From Petrosia ficiformis (taxonomy: Eukaryota > Porifera > Demospongiae > Haplosclerida > Petrosiidae), in contig OX345636.1 of NCBI GenBank assembly GCA_947044365.1, positions 49,268,896-49,332,895 on the forward strand: a stretch of DNA of 64,000 bases, in the 5' to 3' direction. The notes beneath the pieces were generated by a model, which did not search any database, was not told where the DNA came from, and was given only the letters and a program-made list of their open reading frames with translations. Positions 58,354-64,000 of the stretch are shown here, piece after piece (the first letter of the stretch is position 1; each line of letters opens with the position of its first letter). A program made the position numbers and the translations under genes.

Positions 58354-59950
58354 TGCTGCACCCATACAGCAATTGGCCTATATGCCTATATTTCATAATC
58401 TATATTGCCTATATGCAGATCTAATCTGATATTGTCTGTGTAAAATATTTATTTGCATTAATGCATTTATCTAGTTTACAACTGTTCACACATGGTGTTA
58501 TATTCTATTGTTCGTGTGCTATACATTCAGCCTAAAGTAACAATAACAATAATGTAACCTGCAAAGCCTAAAAAATATTGTGTAAAATGTATAGGCAATG
58601 TATAGGCACTGCAGTTGCCTATACCGATACTCTGCCTATATCTTCAATATAGGCACCTATTCAGATCCCTATACTAGTATAGGTGCAACCCTAATATATA
58701 TACATGTAAATATGTGTTTTTGATAAGCTTCTATGGCGCATCATTGGCCCAAAGAGATTCTTATTTGGCACTGCAATAGTTCTCTCATGGGCCAGAGAGT
58801 ACAGTTAATTATGATTATATTGTCCCTAACAGCATTAACTTTTTTTCAAGATGTATTCCCAATGGCATATATACTAACCATTGCAGAGCTAAATTGGCCC
58901 ACACTTCAAAACATGTTAAAAATTCTGATGCATATATATATATGTGTGTGTGTGTGTGAGTGTGTTCTGTGCAATCTCTGAATTGCAGATTGTGTTGCAC
59001 AAACTGAAGAGTTAAAATCCACAGATTGCATGCCACAATCTGCAGATTGGCACGCAATCTGCAGACTGCAATACTAATTGTGCAATCTGTTGAACCACAA
59101 ATCCCTTCTCAATATTACACTTTTCTGAAAGTAGCCTTCACATATTATACCATTGAAGTCCAGATGAATGAATGTTGTTCTATGTGTATTAAAGAAGTAA
59201 TGGGAAAAGCAAAACTCACTATCAAAAACTCCAATGATACAACAAAACTAAACTGCAGATGTTTTCACAAGAACTGTGAAACTAGTCTTTGCATATCTGG
59301 TACATACGCTTCTTCTTGTCTTGGTGCTCCGCAATGGCAATATACTGGGACAGTAAATGTTGTTGAAAACAAGCTTAAGAGAAGTTTCTGTTGTTGACGT
59401 TTTAAGGAAATATGGTGAGATGTCTTTTAAGAAAACACAGTGAAGAAATCAGTAGTTTAGCGTTTAAAAATAAGCAACTACGTATTTACTTGTCCAAACA
59501 TGTTACAAATGACTTAACTATTTCGTAGGTATTTATGTAGGGTTATATGAAATTGGTTTGTTTAAGTTTGGGTCCTACGTTAACCTCCCGATCTTGTTTG
59601 CATACTTTTTGGTTTTGACGTCCCTACATCTTCTTCTGTTTTATTATTATTCAACATTACAATGTACGTATATGTACATATAGTGGTTTAGAGCTCTTGT
59701 AACTTCTTGCACACGTAGCAGACAGTTACATGTATTGTATATACATGTGTTAAAGTACAGGTTCATGAGATTAGTTTGTTTGTCAGTAAGTGTGCCATAC
59801 TTATTGTAAAATGTATATACTGGGACAAATTATTACTTACCTTTATAAAAGTATGAGTATAGCCTCCATAACTGGACCAGGATCTGAAATCCTCACCAAG
59901 ATGTTCAACACTTGATAATGAACACTGGCGGAAATTATGTATTATAAGAC
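47482..59950 (-). CDS. Minus-strand host gene with coiled-coil C-terminus (partial)
   Basis: Exons in transcription order are 59841-59950 (phase 1 to 0), 57337-57421 (0 to 1), 57143-57252 (1 to 0), 50363-50396 (exit phase 0), 50250-50303 (0 to 0) and 47482-47568 (0 to stop). Donors are GTAAGT, GTGAGT, GTAAGT, GTAATA and GTATGT. The first three exons join in frame, and so do the last three. The entry phase of the 50.4-kb exon does not match the exit of the 57.2-kb exon, so at least one exon between them is missing or these are two genes. The product ends in a charged coiled coil. The middle is basic (KINKRRRERVVR). It converges on the + strand gene, with 1.5 kb between the two stops. I do not recognise the family. 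Confidence 0.5.
47640..47896 (+). repeat. Dispersed repeat C, second copy
   Basis: Inverted relative to 5451-5660 and ending AGTTAACTAAAACGACACTA. It is rich in TTAGTTATAG units and lies in an intron of the minus-strand gene. Confidence 0.6.
47920..48565 (+). mobile_element. MITE-like block containing repeat G
   Basis: It starts TAGGGCCGGGAAAAAGGTTT with an AGGTTCGAACCT palindrome. It holds repeat G (48098-48314) and a 3' part (AAAGCAATAATCCAGTTTTG… GTTTTCCAACC) that recurs at about 57975-58115. This points to a composite or multi-copy element without coding capacity. Confidence 0.5.
48830..49245 (-). pseudogene. hAT C-terminal (hATC) relic
   Basis: The block starting near 49038 reads SATSERTFSAVKHIYTYVRL followed by TMTEKRLNNCLLLHVHKDLT and IAREFV…YDERKKYFGNF. 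The S-E-R-x-F-S-A…R-L-x-N motif is the hAT dimerisation region. Upstream residues are unstructured. No catalytic core lies on the adjoining sequence, so it is a fragment. It lies in an intron of the minus-strand gene, in the same orientation. Confidence 0.75.
49485..49501. repeat. Homopolymer G run
   Basis: A run of about 17-18 G, with CATGCCCCC following. It could form G-quadruplex DNA and is likely to be a sequencing or assembly weak point. Confidence 0.85.
50250..50303 (-). CDS. Exon E, coiled coil
   Basis: This exon has exactly 18 codons in phase 0-0 (IEIIQQKESEGIKLETEQ) between TTTTAACAG and GTATGTAC. The composition and heptad spacing are typical of a coiled coil. Confidence 0.5.
50363..50396 (-). 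CDS. Exon D, coiled coil start
   Basis: After GCTGCAG the open frame reads VSKKVCELRKQ and ends at GTAATA in phase 0. A second acceptor (TTTAG) would extend the exon to 50406. Either way the entry phase is not 0, so it does not follow exon C directly. Confidence 0.42.
50658..52250 (+). pseudogene. Retroelement gag-protease-like relic
   Basis: ATG at 50658 opens a coiled-coil start (ADLNVLFEEAKVKKEVLK…EDNKKLKQKI) that soon stops. Further open blocks in other frames carry ARATEEQEKQIA (about 51485) and, near 51800, VLIDSGSSTSVMSLSLF. The last matches the D-S/T-G-x-S active-site loop of a retroviral-type aspartic protease in gag-pol polyproteins. Stops and frame changes are frequent. No reverse transcriptase or LTR was seen. 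Confidence 0.5.
52545..55123. mobile_element. pogo/Tigger-type Tc1-mariner element (non-autonomous), host of a nested element
   Basis: TA flanks both ends (52543-52544, 55124-55125). The left end reads CAGTTAAATCTCCCTTAACG and the right end, in complement, CAGTGGAACCTCCATTTAAC. Both continue with GGACA and CCTTGTAA.GGACACCTC-type motifs. This terminal pattern is typical of Tigger/pogo elements. No DDE transposase remains. The TTAA-flanked element at 52717-54462 lies inside, leaving about 830 bp of the outer element. Confidence 0.72.
52717..54462. mobile_element. TTAA-flanked inverted-repeat element nested in the pogo element
   Basis: TTAA stands at 52713-52716 and 54463-54466. The termini GGTGG… and …CCACC are followed by complementary segments with GTGGGCGGATGC.ACTCCAAT (52731 and 54422). 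A second, long inverted repeat of roughly 280 bp lies inside (53204-53510 against 54095-54350; e.g. AGTGTACTTTTGTGGCCATT). TTAA targets point to the piggyBac or Kolobok superfamilies. No transposase was seen. Confidence 0.68.
55140..55205. repeat. (CTAT)n/(AT)n microsatellite
   Basis: A short CTAT repeat runs into a pure AT repeat. Confidence 0.85.
55368..55885 (-). mobile_element. TA-flanked deletion derivative of a pogo-like element
   Basis: TA flanks both ends. The termini CCGTATATCAGGAAATTTAC and, in complement, CCGTATATCGGGAAATTTAC are inverted repeats of about 30-40 bp. The 518-bp element carries a truncated minus-strand ORF with a transposase-like N-terminus, so it looks like an internal deletion of a longer element. 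Confidence 0.72.
55480..55702 (-). pseudogene. N-terminus of a pogo-like transposase
   Basis: Starting at MSIHKYFKPEKSP, the frame continues with SSTIEEANKAVKRVLDEEAE, then KRARQGYDIFTAQEKAALLP. The acidic and basic lead followed by Y-x-x-F/Y-x-x-x-x-K-A is similar to the opening of DDE transposases of this group, just before the helix-turn-helix. Sequence then runs into the opposite TIR, so the DNA-binding and catalytic parts are missing. Confidence 0.5.
55897..56160 (+). repeat. Dispersed repeat D, second copy
   Basis: It matches 9380-9645: AGAGAGTACGGTAGTACTCTC hairpin, ATGGCC, GCAAGTGAT.AGCTGAAA, GCAAAACTGGCAAAATCTTC. It directly follows the TA-flanked element at 55368. Confidence 0.6.
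56742..57049. mobile_element. Fold-back element, family B, near-perfect arms
   Basis: Arms of about 140 bp (56742-56880 and 56913-57049) are almost exact complements around a roughly 32-bp loop. The same 42-codon open frame appears on both strands because of this. The core AGGGTTATATGGAAGTTG and TTTTGACATCCCTACATCTT recur as one arm at 59528-59640. It sits just 3' of exon C of the minus-strand gene. Confidence 0.8.
57143..57252 (-). CDS. Exon C of the minus-strand coiled-coil gene, basic region
   Basis: The acceptor is TTTCCTTCAG and the donor a perfect GTAAGT. The peptide AAYRFYRSKSESDSLERR continues into KINKRRRERVVR, a strongly basic stretch that could act as a nuclear localisation or nucleic-acid contact segment. 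That is inference from composition only. Confidence 0.52.
57337..57421 (-). CDS. Exon B of the minus-strand coiled-coil gene
   Basis: 28 codons (YKENAAVMSKLIKEVKGLNP…) end in a split codon before a GTGAGT donor. The acceptor chosen (CATCAAG) keeps phase 0 with exon A. An acceptor 13 bases upstream (AAAACAG) would give phase 2 and a break. The exon joins to exon C through a split Glu. Confidence 0.5.
57541..57633. repeat. Palindrome, about 45-bp arms
   Basis: TGACTGAG…TTGGTGTTGGATATC pairs with GATATCTAACACCAACCACTCAGTCA, with TTTTACTATACTAA in the stem. The loop is about 10 bp. It would form a strong hairpin. Confidence 0.8.
57752..57866 (+). CDS. Putative single exon with CxxC-H-H motif
   Basis: ATG at about 57758 opens MDAKGTTYLCKHCDCLLLKK followed by AHESHKLLYYDEEAKQ and a perfect GTAAGT donor. 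The Cx2C…Hx2H spacing would suit a small zinc finger. No partner exon was found downstream, so it may belong to a transposon or be an unfinished gene. It is on the strand opposite the coiled-coil gene. Confidence 0.35.
58143..58258. repeat. Hairpin repeat
   Basis: CTTGATGTGTATCAGCAATAT…ACCTGAAC pairs with GTTCAGGT…ATATTGCCAATACACACATCAAG. It is related in layout to the inner hairpins at 10902 and 42414. Confidence 0.7.
58306..58694. mobile_element. (AT)n tract and hAT-like MITE
   Basis: A pure AT repeat at 58306-58350 abuts a roughly 345-bp block with ends ATTAGTGCTGCACCCATAC and, in complement, ATTAGGGTTGCACCTATAC. The interior is full of TATAGGCA/TGCCTATA units. TAGGG-type ends suggest a hAT MITE. 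Confidence 0.5.
59026..59400 (+). CDS. Cys-rich open frame, unknown
   Basis: A 123-codon open frame whose second half (from about 59164) reads MNECCSMCIKEVMGKAKL, then LNCRCFHKNCETSLCISGTY, ending KLKRSFCC before a stop. It has about ten cysteines in 75 residues, and the part from 59100 is free of repeats. The first 25 codons lie in a CAATCTGCAGATT-rich repeat. It could be an exon or a chance frame. No family is recognised. Confidence 0.3.
59528..59640 (+). mobile_element. Fold-back family B, single arm
   Basis: TATGTAGGGTTATATGAAAT…TTGACGTCCCTACATCTTCT matches one arm of 56742-57049 with scattered changes. The opposite arm is lacking. Confidence 0.6.
59841..59950 (-). CDS. Exon A of the minus-strand coiled-coil gene
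   Basis: The acceptor is CTACTCAG and the donor a perfect GTAAGT. Two leading bases are followed by 36 codons with a hydrophobic/aromatic composition (…EHLGEDFRSWSSYGGYTHTF). The other two frames stop early. No domain is recognised. Confidence 0.5.
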
Positions 59951-59999
59951 CTGAGTAGAGAAGTCAAAATGATTGACTTGTCAGCAAATTATAATTAAT

Positions 60000-60680
60000 T
60001 ATAACCACAATAAAAAAATTCATCTCTGTCTTATTACACTGCTTATTAAGTTATTAATTCTAATTCTGGCAATATTAATAATGATTATTTTTATCATAAT
60101 CACAGATTCCTGGTATTACTTACTGCAATAATGTTTTAGTGATCAAAACATCATTATATCGATATTATCACACATCTTTAGTTAACATGGCAACCCAATT
60201 TACTCATCATCTGTCTCTCTTGAAACACCTTCCTATCTCTTTGGGTTTCCATCCACTATATATTGTCAGTGGTAGTTGACAAGTCATCGCTAACAGTGAA
60301 GAAAAAAAGTAACACTAGATCTATGAATGGAAATAAAATTTGAATTATAGTACATTGATAACACAATACTACATATAAATGTTGTACTTGTACCAGAAGC
60401 ACATGAACGAAAGTACTATACATCAGCTATATGAACCACTTCTTTGTTTAAATTAATGAACTTAACATTAACAGTTTAAGCTAAAGTTATTATTTTTAGA
60501 CCTTAGAATTTAGCATGCCTAAATTGTAATGAATTTCTATGCCATACCTAATAATTTATGCCTAGTAAAATAATGATCACAATTCTAATTTTAGCAATTT
60601 CTTGTACAGTTTATTTGAGATAAAATCTATACATGTACTGAGATTTGTGATTAGCAAATAAGACATACATGTAGTAATAT
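60000..60680. other. Non-coding stretch
   Basis: AT-rich, with no exon or repeat recognised. Upstream exons of the minus-strand gene or 5' parts of the Crypton-like element could lie here unseen. Confidence 0.35.
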
Positions 60681-60688
60681 TAACATTT

Positions 60689-61140
60689 TTGAAACCTAAC
60701 AAGCTTAGTTCGATGTCACTGATATTAGCTCTGTATAACATTTCCAATCATAGTCTCAGAGCAACTGGCATCAGCTGGCTTTATGAAAATGAAGTTCCTG
60801 AAAAGTTGATAATGGAGCGCAGTGGTCATTTGAGTATGTTGGGAATTAGATCATATGAGCATACAACTGTGGAGCAGCAAAAACAAGTATCTGATATTTT
60901 GTCGAAGGGGAAAAAACCATTGGAGCCAACACCGATAAAAGTGCTAAATCTCAGGATGAAAAGGCTGTACTGGCAGTAAATGTTGCTGCTTGTTCTGCTG
61001 ACAAAATGAAGGCCACTGATGAAAATAAGGAAAATGCTGTGGCACCTCTTCCCGTCAATCCAAGTGACATTTTGAAGCATTTTAGTTTTAATGGAGTTGA
61101 TGGATGTGCTTTAAATTTCTATTTTGGGTCGTCTGAGTAA
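60689..61140 (+). pseudogene. Crypton-type tyrosine recombinase C-terminus
   Basis: The frame reads NHSLRATGISWLYENEVPEK then LIMERSGHLSMLGIRSYEHT. It holds the HxLR box, the GH box and the Y of RSYE, in the order and spacing of tyrosine recombinases and of Crypton-derived DUF3504 proteins. The frame stops at 60979, but from about 60940 the +1 frame continues to TAA at 61138 (AKSQDEKAVLAVNVAAC… ILKHFSFNGVDGCALNFYF). The last motif resembles the H-F-x-x-C-x-x-N C-terminal signature of that group. So there is one frameshift. The N-terminal half and the first Arg box are not seen nearby. Confidence 0.75.
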
Positions 61141-61493
61141 CTGAAAAATGCAAAGGGACAGCTTTTTTTTTCAATTTATGTTATTTTCATTCGTCATATT
61201 ATATTAAAACATATCTATTCCATGTTCATTTATTGTCAATCAAAAACTTACAATAATCTTGGAAATATCACTAATACAAGTGGGAGGTCTATATTTGGAG
61301 CAAGGTCTATATACCATACATGTACATGTATATAGGACCTAACCACATAGGGAAATTTGAATTGCGTGCTGACTCAGCATACTATATTATATATAATTAT
61401 ATATATATTATATATATATCTCATAATGAGATTCATAGCCCATACATTTCTATGGGGCGTGTAAGTTTATATTTCTCATATAAACCTCAAAAT

Positions 61494-61520
61494 AGGTTGA
61501 TATTTTAAAATATCAACCTT
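61494..61520. repeat. Perfect AT-rich palindrome
   Basis: AGGTTGATATTTTAAAATAT and its continuation form a perfect inverted repeat with no loop. Confidence 0.75.
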
Positions 61521-61599
61521 GTGAAACTCGACGGCGATTTCTGACAGACTTAATGACAATCTCTTGCAGGACAATCCAAGGTATGAATCTCATTCTAAA

Positions 61600-61745
61600 A
61601 TATATTAGATATAACATGTTTCATCTGTCTATATGCGTTATATAAACCTGCAGGCTACGCCCTCGGGTGATATCTTACCTCGTGGCAGGTTTCTATAACA
61701 CATATAGACCTCTGAAACATGTTGTATATAACACATATATAATAT
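61600..61745. mobile_element. Fold-back element with GCTACGCCCTCGGGTGA loop
   Basis: ACATGTTTCATCTGTCTATATGCGTTATATAAACCTGC pairs, with mismatches, with the complement downstream (GCAGGTTTCTATAACACATA…CTGAAACATGT). The loop is the complement-type of the CCCGAGGGCGTAGCC loop at 6680. Confidence 0.65.
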
Positions 61746-61759
61746 ATATCATTATAATT

Positions 61760-61985
61760 ATGTATTATTATTATGGCATATAACCCTATGTATAACACCT
61801 GCAAGATAATTGGTCAAGGGCGTTATATTGTTTATACCATGGAAGTGTGCAATTAAATCACATCAGTGTACTACATTAATTAGTGTTTATTGTAAAACTG
61901 TGAAAATACAGATTAGTGGCTAGCATCCCTGTCTACAGGCATGGGATATATCACCAGCAGTACAATCAATGGTTACCATAGCTAT
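61760..61985 (-). mobile_element. Repeat E, inverted copy
   Basis: It shares with 9990-10300 (in complement) GTTTATTGTAAAACTGTGAAAATACA-type and AACACCTGCAAGATAATTGG sequences. Confidence 0.6.
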
Positions 61986-61995
61986 CAATTAATAA

Positions 61996-62289
61996 ATGTG
62001 CTGTCGATCAGGTCAGATCTCCATTTTGGACCATGCAAAAATGCCTCTTTACCGCTGTTATCTTTGCATGAAATACTATCAAGAGGAAAATCAAGGTTTG
62101 TTTGACAGTCAAATTAGTGTGGAGTATGCTGAGATAATCATAGATAGTGATAATAAATGTGCAGAAGAACTGCAATTAGAGACAGACAACCAACAGAATG
62201 CTGAAATTGAAGTTGAGAAAGCAAAAAGATTGAAACAAAAAAGAATAGCCTTATCAGAGAAACTGAAATTGCGAAGGCTAGAATACTGA
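61996..62289 (+). CDS. Open frame with CxxC start and charged helix, unknown
   Basis: The frame from 61996 includes MPLYRCYLCMKYYQEENQ (from about 62041), then an acidic linker and a charged helical end (IEVEKAKRLKQKRIALSEKL… RRLEY) before the stop. A GTTTGT donor-like site at about 62096 could end an exon after EENQ. The helix is coiled-coil like. It may be the N-terminus of another transposon protein; nothing more can be said. Confidence 0.3.
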   Translation: MCCRSGQISILDHAKMPLYRCYLCMKYYQEENQGLFDSQISVEYAEIIIDSDNKCAEELQLETDNQQNAEIEVEKAKRLKQKRIALSEKLKLRRLEY

Positions 62290-62690
62290 AGTATTTTGTA
62301 GAGAAAGAGATGCAAACTGACAAAATGAAGAATCAGTAGACTAGACACTTATAGTTATAATACTTATTTGTACTGCATGATTATAATATTTATTAATACA
62401 GTAGTCGAAGACTGACCCAAAAAATACCTACACCGTTTACAGACAGTATTCCTGAATGCAGACATATACGTATGTGACATTTGACCACTACACAGTTTGG
62501 GGGATCGTTGAAAACACAGAAAGGAATCAAAAACGAAATGGAACGAACTTCAAATAACGTATACGATACCACACCCACTTATACTACTCTGCGATCCGTA
62601 GTTCAGCATTGGATTTCCGAAATTCGTAAACAGCGAAACATAACAAATAGTTTTCAGTTGTATAAGAGCAAGTCTTCACTCAATAGTACA
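62290..62690. other. Non-coding stretch
   Basis: No supported feature. It presumably includes the broken 3' edge of the retroelement that follows. Confidence 0.35.
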
Positions 62691-64000
62691 TGACGTACAT
62701 CCAACTTGGAGAAAATCCTACGACCTGATACTTTTAGCAAATAAATCTTTGACATGTGGCAATGGGTAGGAGTCTTGCTTTGCCACCAAATTTGCTGTAA
62801 CTTTATAATCTCCACAGATGCGAATAGTCCCATTGTTTGTAACAACAGGGGCTCAATCCGAGAAACGAACGAGAGGGGATCATTCCATCGTCCTGTAAGC
62901 GTGCAGGTTCTTGTTCAGCTTTTTCTTTGAGGTAGTATGAAACCGATCTTGGCTTGAAAAATCTTGGTGTAGTGTCTACATCCACAAACATCTTTGCTTT
63001 AGTTCCTTTAAGCAAACCAAATTCATTCTAGAATACCATGGGGTATTTGCTTAATATCCTGTCGAGGGAGAGGTTAGTTGTCATGTGATTAATATTTGAC
63101 CAATTTAGTCTGATCACTTCCGTCCAGTTCCTTCCAAAAAGACTGGGTCTTTTACCCTGTACATCTATATGTCAAGAGTAAGGTTGCTTGTTGAGGCTCA
63201 TAGGTAACTTCTACATCTAACATTCTAATTCACCAGAACATACATAAGTTATGACACATCAGTGGGCTTTAAGTCCAGTCCACTAGATTAAGTGCTTCCT
63301 CACTAACAATTGATAGGGAAGCCCCAGCGTCATTCTCCATGGGAATTTCCTGTTTATTTACTTGAACTTTGACCATCAAAGGTTTGGCTCCATTAGTAAC
63401 AGTGAAGTGTTCACAACAAGAGCCTGAGAGTCTGGAGCGGGCTTTCTTTCACAACAGAGTGCATTGTAGGGCATGTTTGACCTTGACCTTTTTCTTTGTG
63501 GTTGGGGATGCTTCAGGGGTTTCCTGGAGTCCAATTTAGGTCTGCTGCTATGACAAACTTTTGCAATATGGCCTTAATTGCCACATGCTCGGCAATTTAC
63601 AAAACGAAAATGACAGACATTCGACTGGTGGTTTCCTTCACACCTGTGACATGTACAGGGCAAACCTTCCAGCGCCTGTACACGTTGCACGACTGGAACG
63701 GTCCTGCATAGGTCTTTAATATTTTCTGAAGCAGTTTCCATAGTTTGTGCTATGTCGTACACAATCTGGTAAGTCAAGTTACTTTCATGAAGGAGACGAT
63801 GTTGGATTCCGTGGTCATTGATACCACAAACTAGTCTATCTCTGATCATATCCTCAATGGTTGTCCCAAAATCACAGTATTCTCCGAGCGCTCTAAGTTC
63901 AGCAACATAATTTGCCAGTGATTCTCCGGCACGACGAACTCTTGTGTTGAACTTCAATCTCTGGATAATAGGTGACGGTTTAGGATTAAAGTGGGTCTTG
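62690..64000 (-). pseudogene. Ty3/gypsy-type retroelement: gag zinc knuckle, protease, start of reverse transcriptase (runs off window)
   Basis: On the minus strand: a gag C-terminal block (63957-63574; MKFNTRVRRAGESLANYVAE start) ends in a CxCHRC…H…C knuckle plus a second NCRACG…GHIAKVC knuckle interrupted by a stop near 63574. A protease segment has ENDAGASLSIV (63340-63280), where D-x-G-A is the active-site loop. Then comes LLKGTKAKMFVDVDTTPRFF and KVSGGRIFSKLDV-type reverse-transcriptase N-terminal blocks (63010-62700). Several stops and frameshifts occur between them. The catalytic reverse-transcriptase motif, RNase H and integrase are absent, so the copy is truncated at about 62690. The gag continues past the right edge. 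Confidence 0.8.

Overview
The window is AT-rich nuclear DNA of a metazoan. It has short exons with GT-AG introns, many microsatellites and a dense, nested load of transposons and fold-back repeats. No bacterial-style gene layout, rRNA or tRNA was seen. The mix of elements (KDZ, MULE-like and Crypton-like elements plus many MITEs) together with a small death-fold-like exon would fit a sponge. That is an impression and was not tested.

Host backbone. Two probable host genes converge. On the + strand a chain of at least 14 small exons runs from about 1.05 kb to a stop at 45,982. All 13 junctions are phase-compatible. The 5' half consists of very short exons, six of them 'cassettes' in phase 2 at both ends. 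Two cassette pairs are duplicates: one pair differs only by three synonymous changes and the other is identical. The chain then encodes an acidic linker, a UBA-like domain (36.1 kb) and a death-fold-like C-terminal exon (45.7 kb). On the - strand, exons at 59.9, 57.4, 57.2, 50.4, 50.3 and 47.5 kb (stop at 47,482) form a second gene with a basic segment and a coiled-coil C-terminus. Its 5' end was not found, and at least one middle exon is missing from the model.

Mobile DNA, left to right. 3.8-11.3 kb: MITEs, fold-backs, a tandem intron/exon duplication and a Crypton/ZMYM-like N-terminal ORF. 11.8-19.3 kb: a roughly 200/325-bp satellite array that reappears in inverted orientation on the other side of a minus-strand zinc-finger gene fragment. 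19.9-25.3 kb: a structurally complete KDZ (Kyakuja-Dileera-Zisupton) DNA transposon with 77-bp TIRs and a 7-bp target duplication, carrying a minus-strand KDZ transposase and a plus-strand HMG-box-like second gene. 26.5-30.5 kb: a MULE-like element (35-bp TIRs, 7-bp target duplication) inserted into the BED-finger coding region of an older hAT transposase. 31.8-33.3 kb: a decayed ZBED-type hAT. 34.9-35.3, 50.7-52.3 and 62.7-64.0 kb: decayed retroelement pieces. 39.2-41.7 and 48.8-49.2 kb: hAT relics, one an internally deleted copy with perfect 52-bp TIRs. 42.1-42.8 kb: a fold-back with roughly 220-bp outer arms. 44.4-45.0 kb: a piggyBac-like MITE at TTAA. 52.5-55.1 kb: a pogo/Tigger-type element holding a nested TTAA-flanked element. 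55.4-55.9 kb: a second TA-flanked element keeping the transposase N-terminus. 56.7-57.05 kb: another fold-back. 60.7-61.1 kb: a tyrosine-recombinase (Crypton-type) C-terminus.

Most insertions lie in introns of the two host genes, so the genes survive as short exons scattered through repeat DNA. Exon boundaries and phases were read by eye. Family calls rest on recognised motifs; no database search was run.
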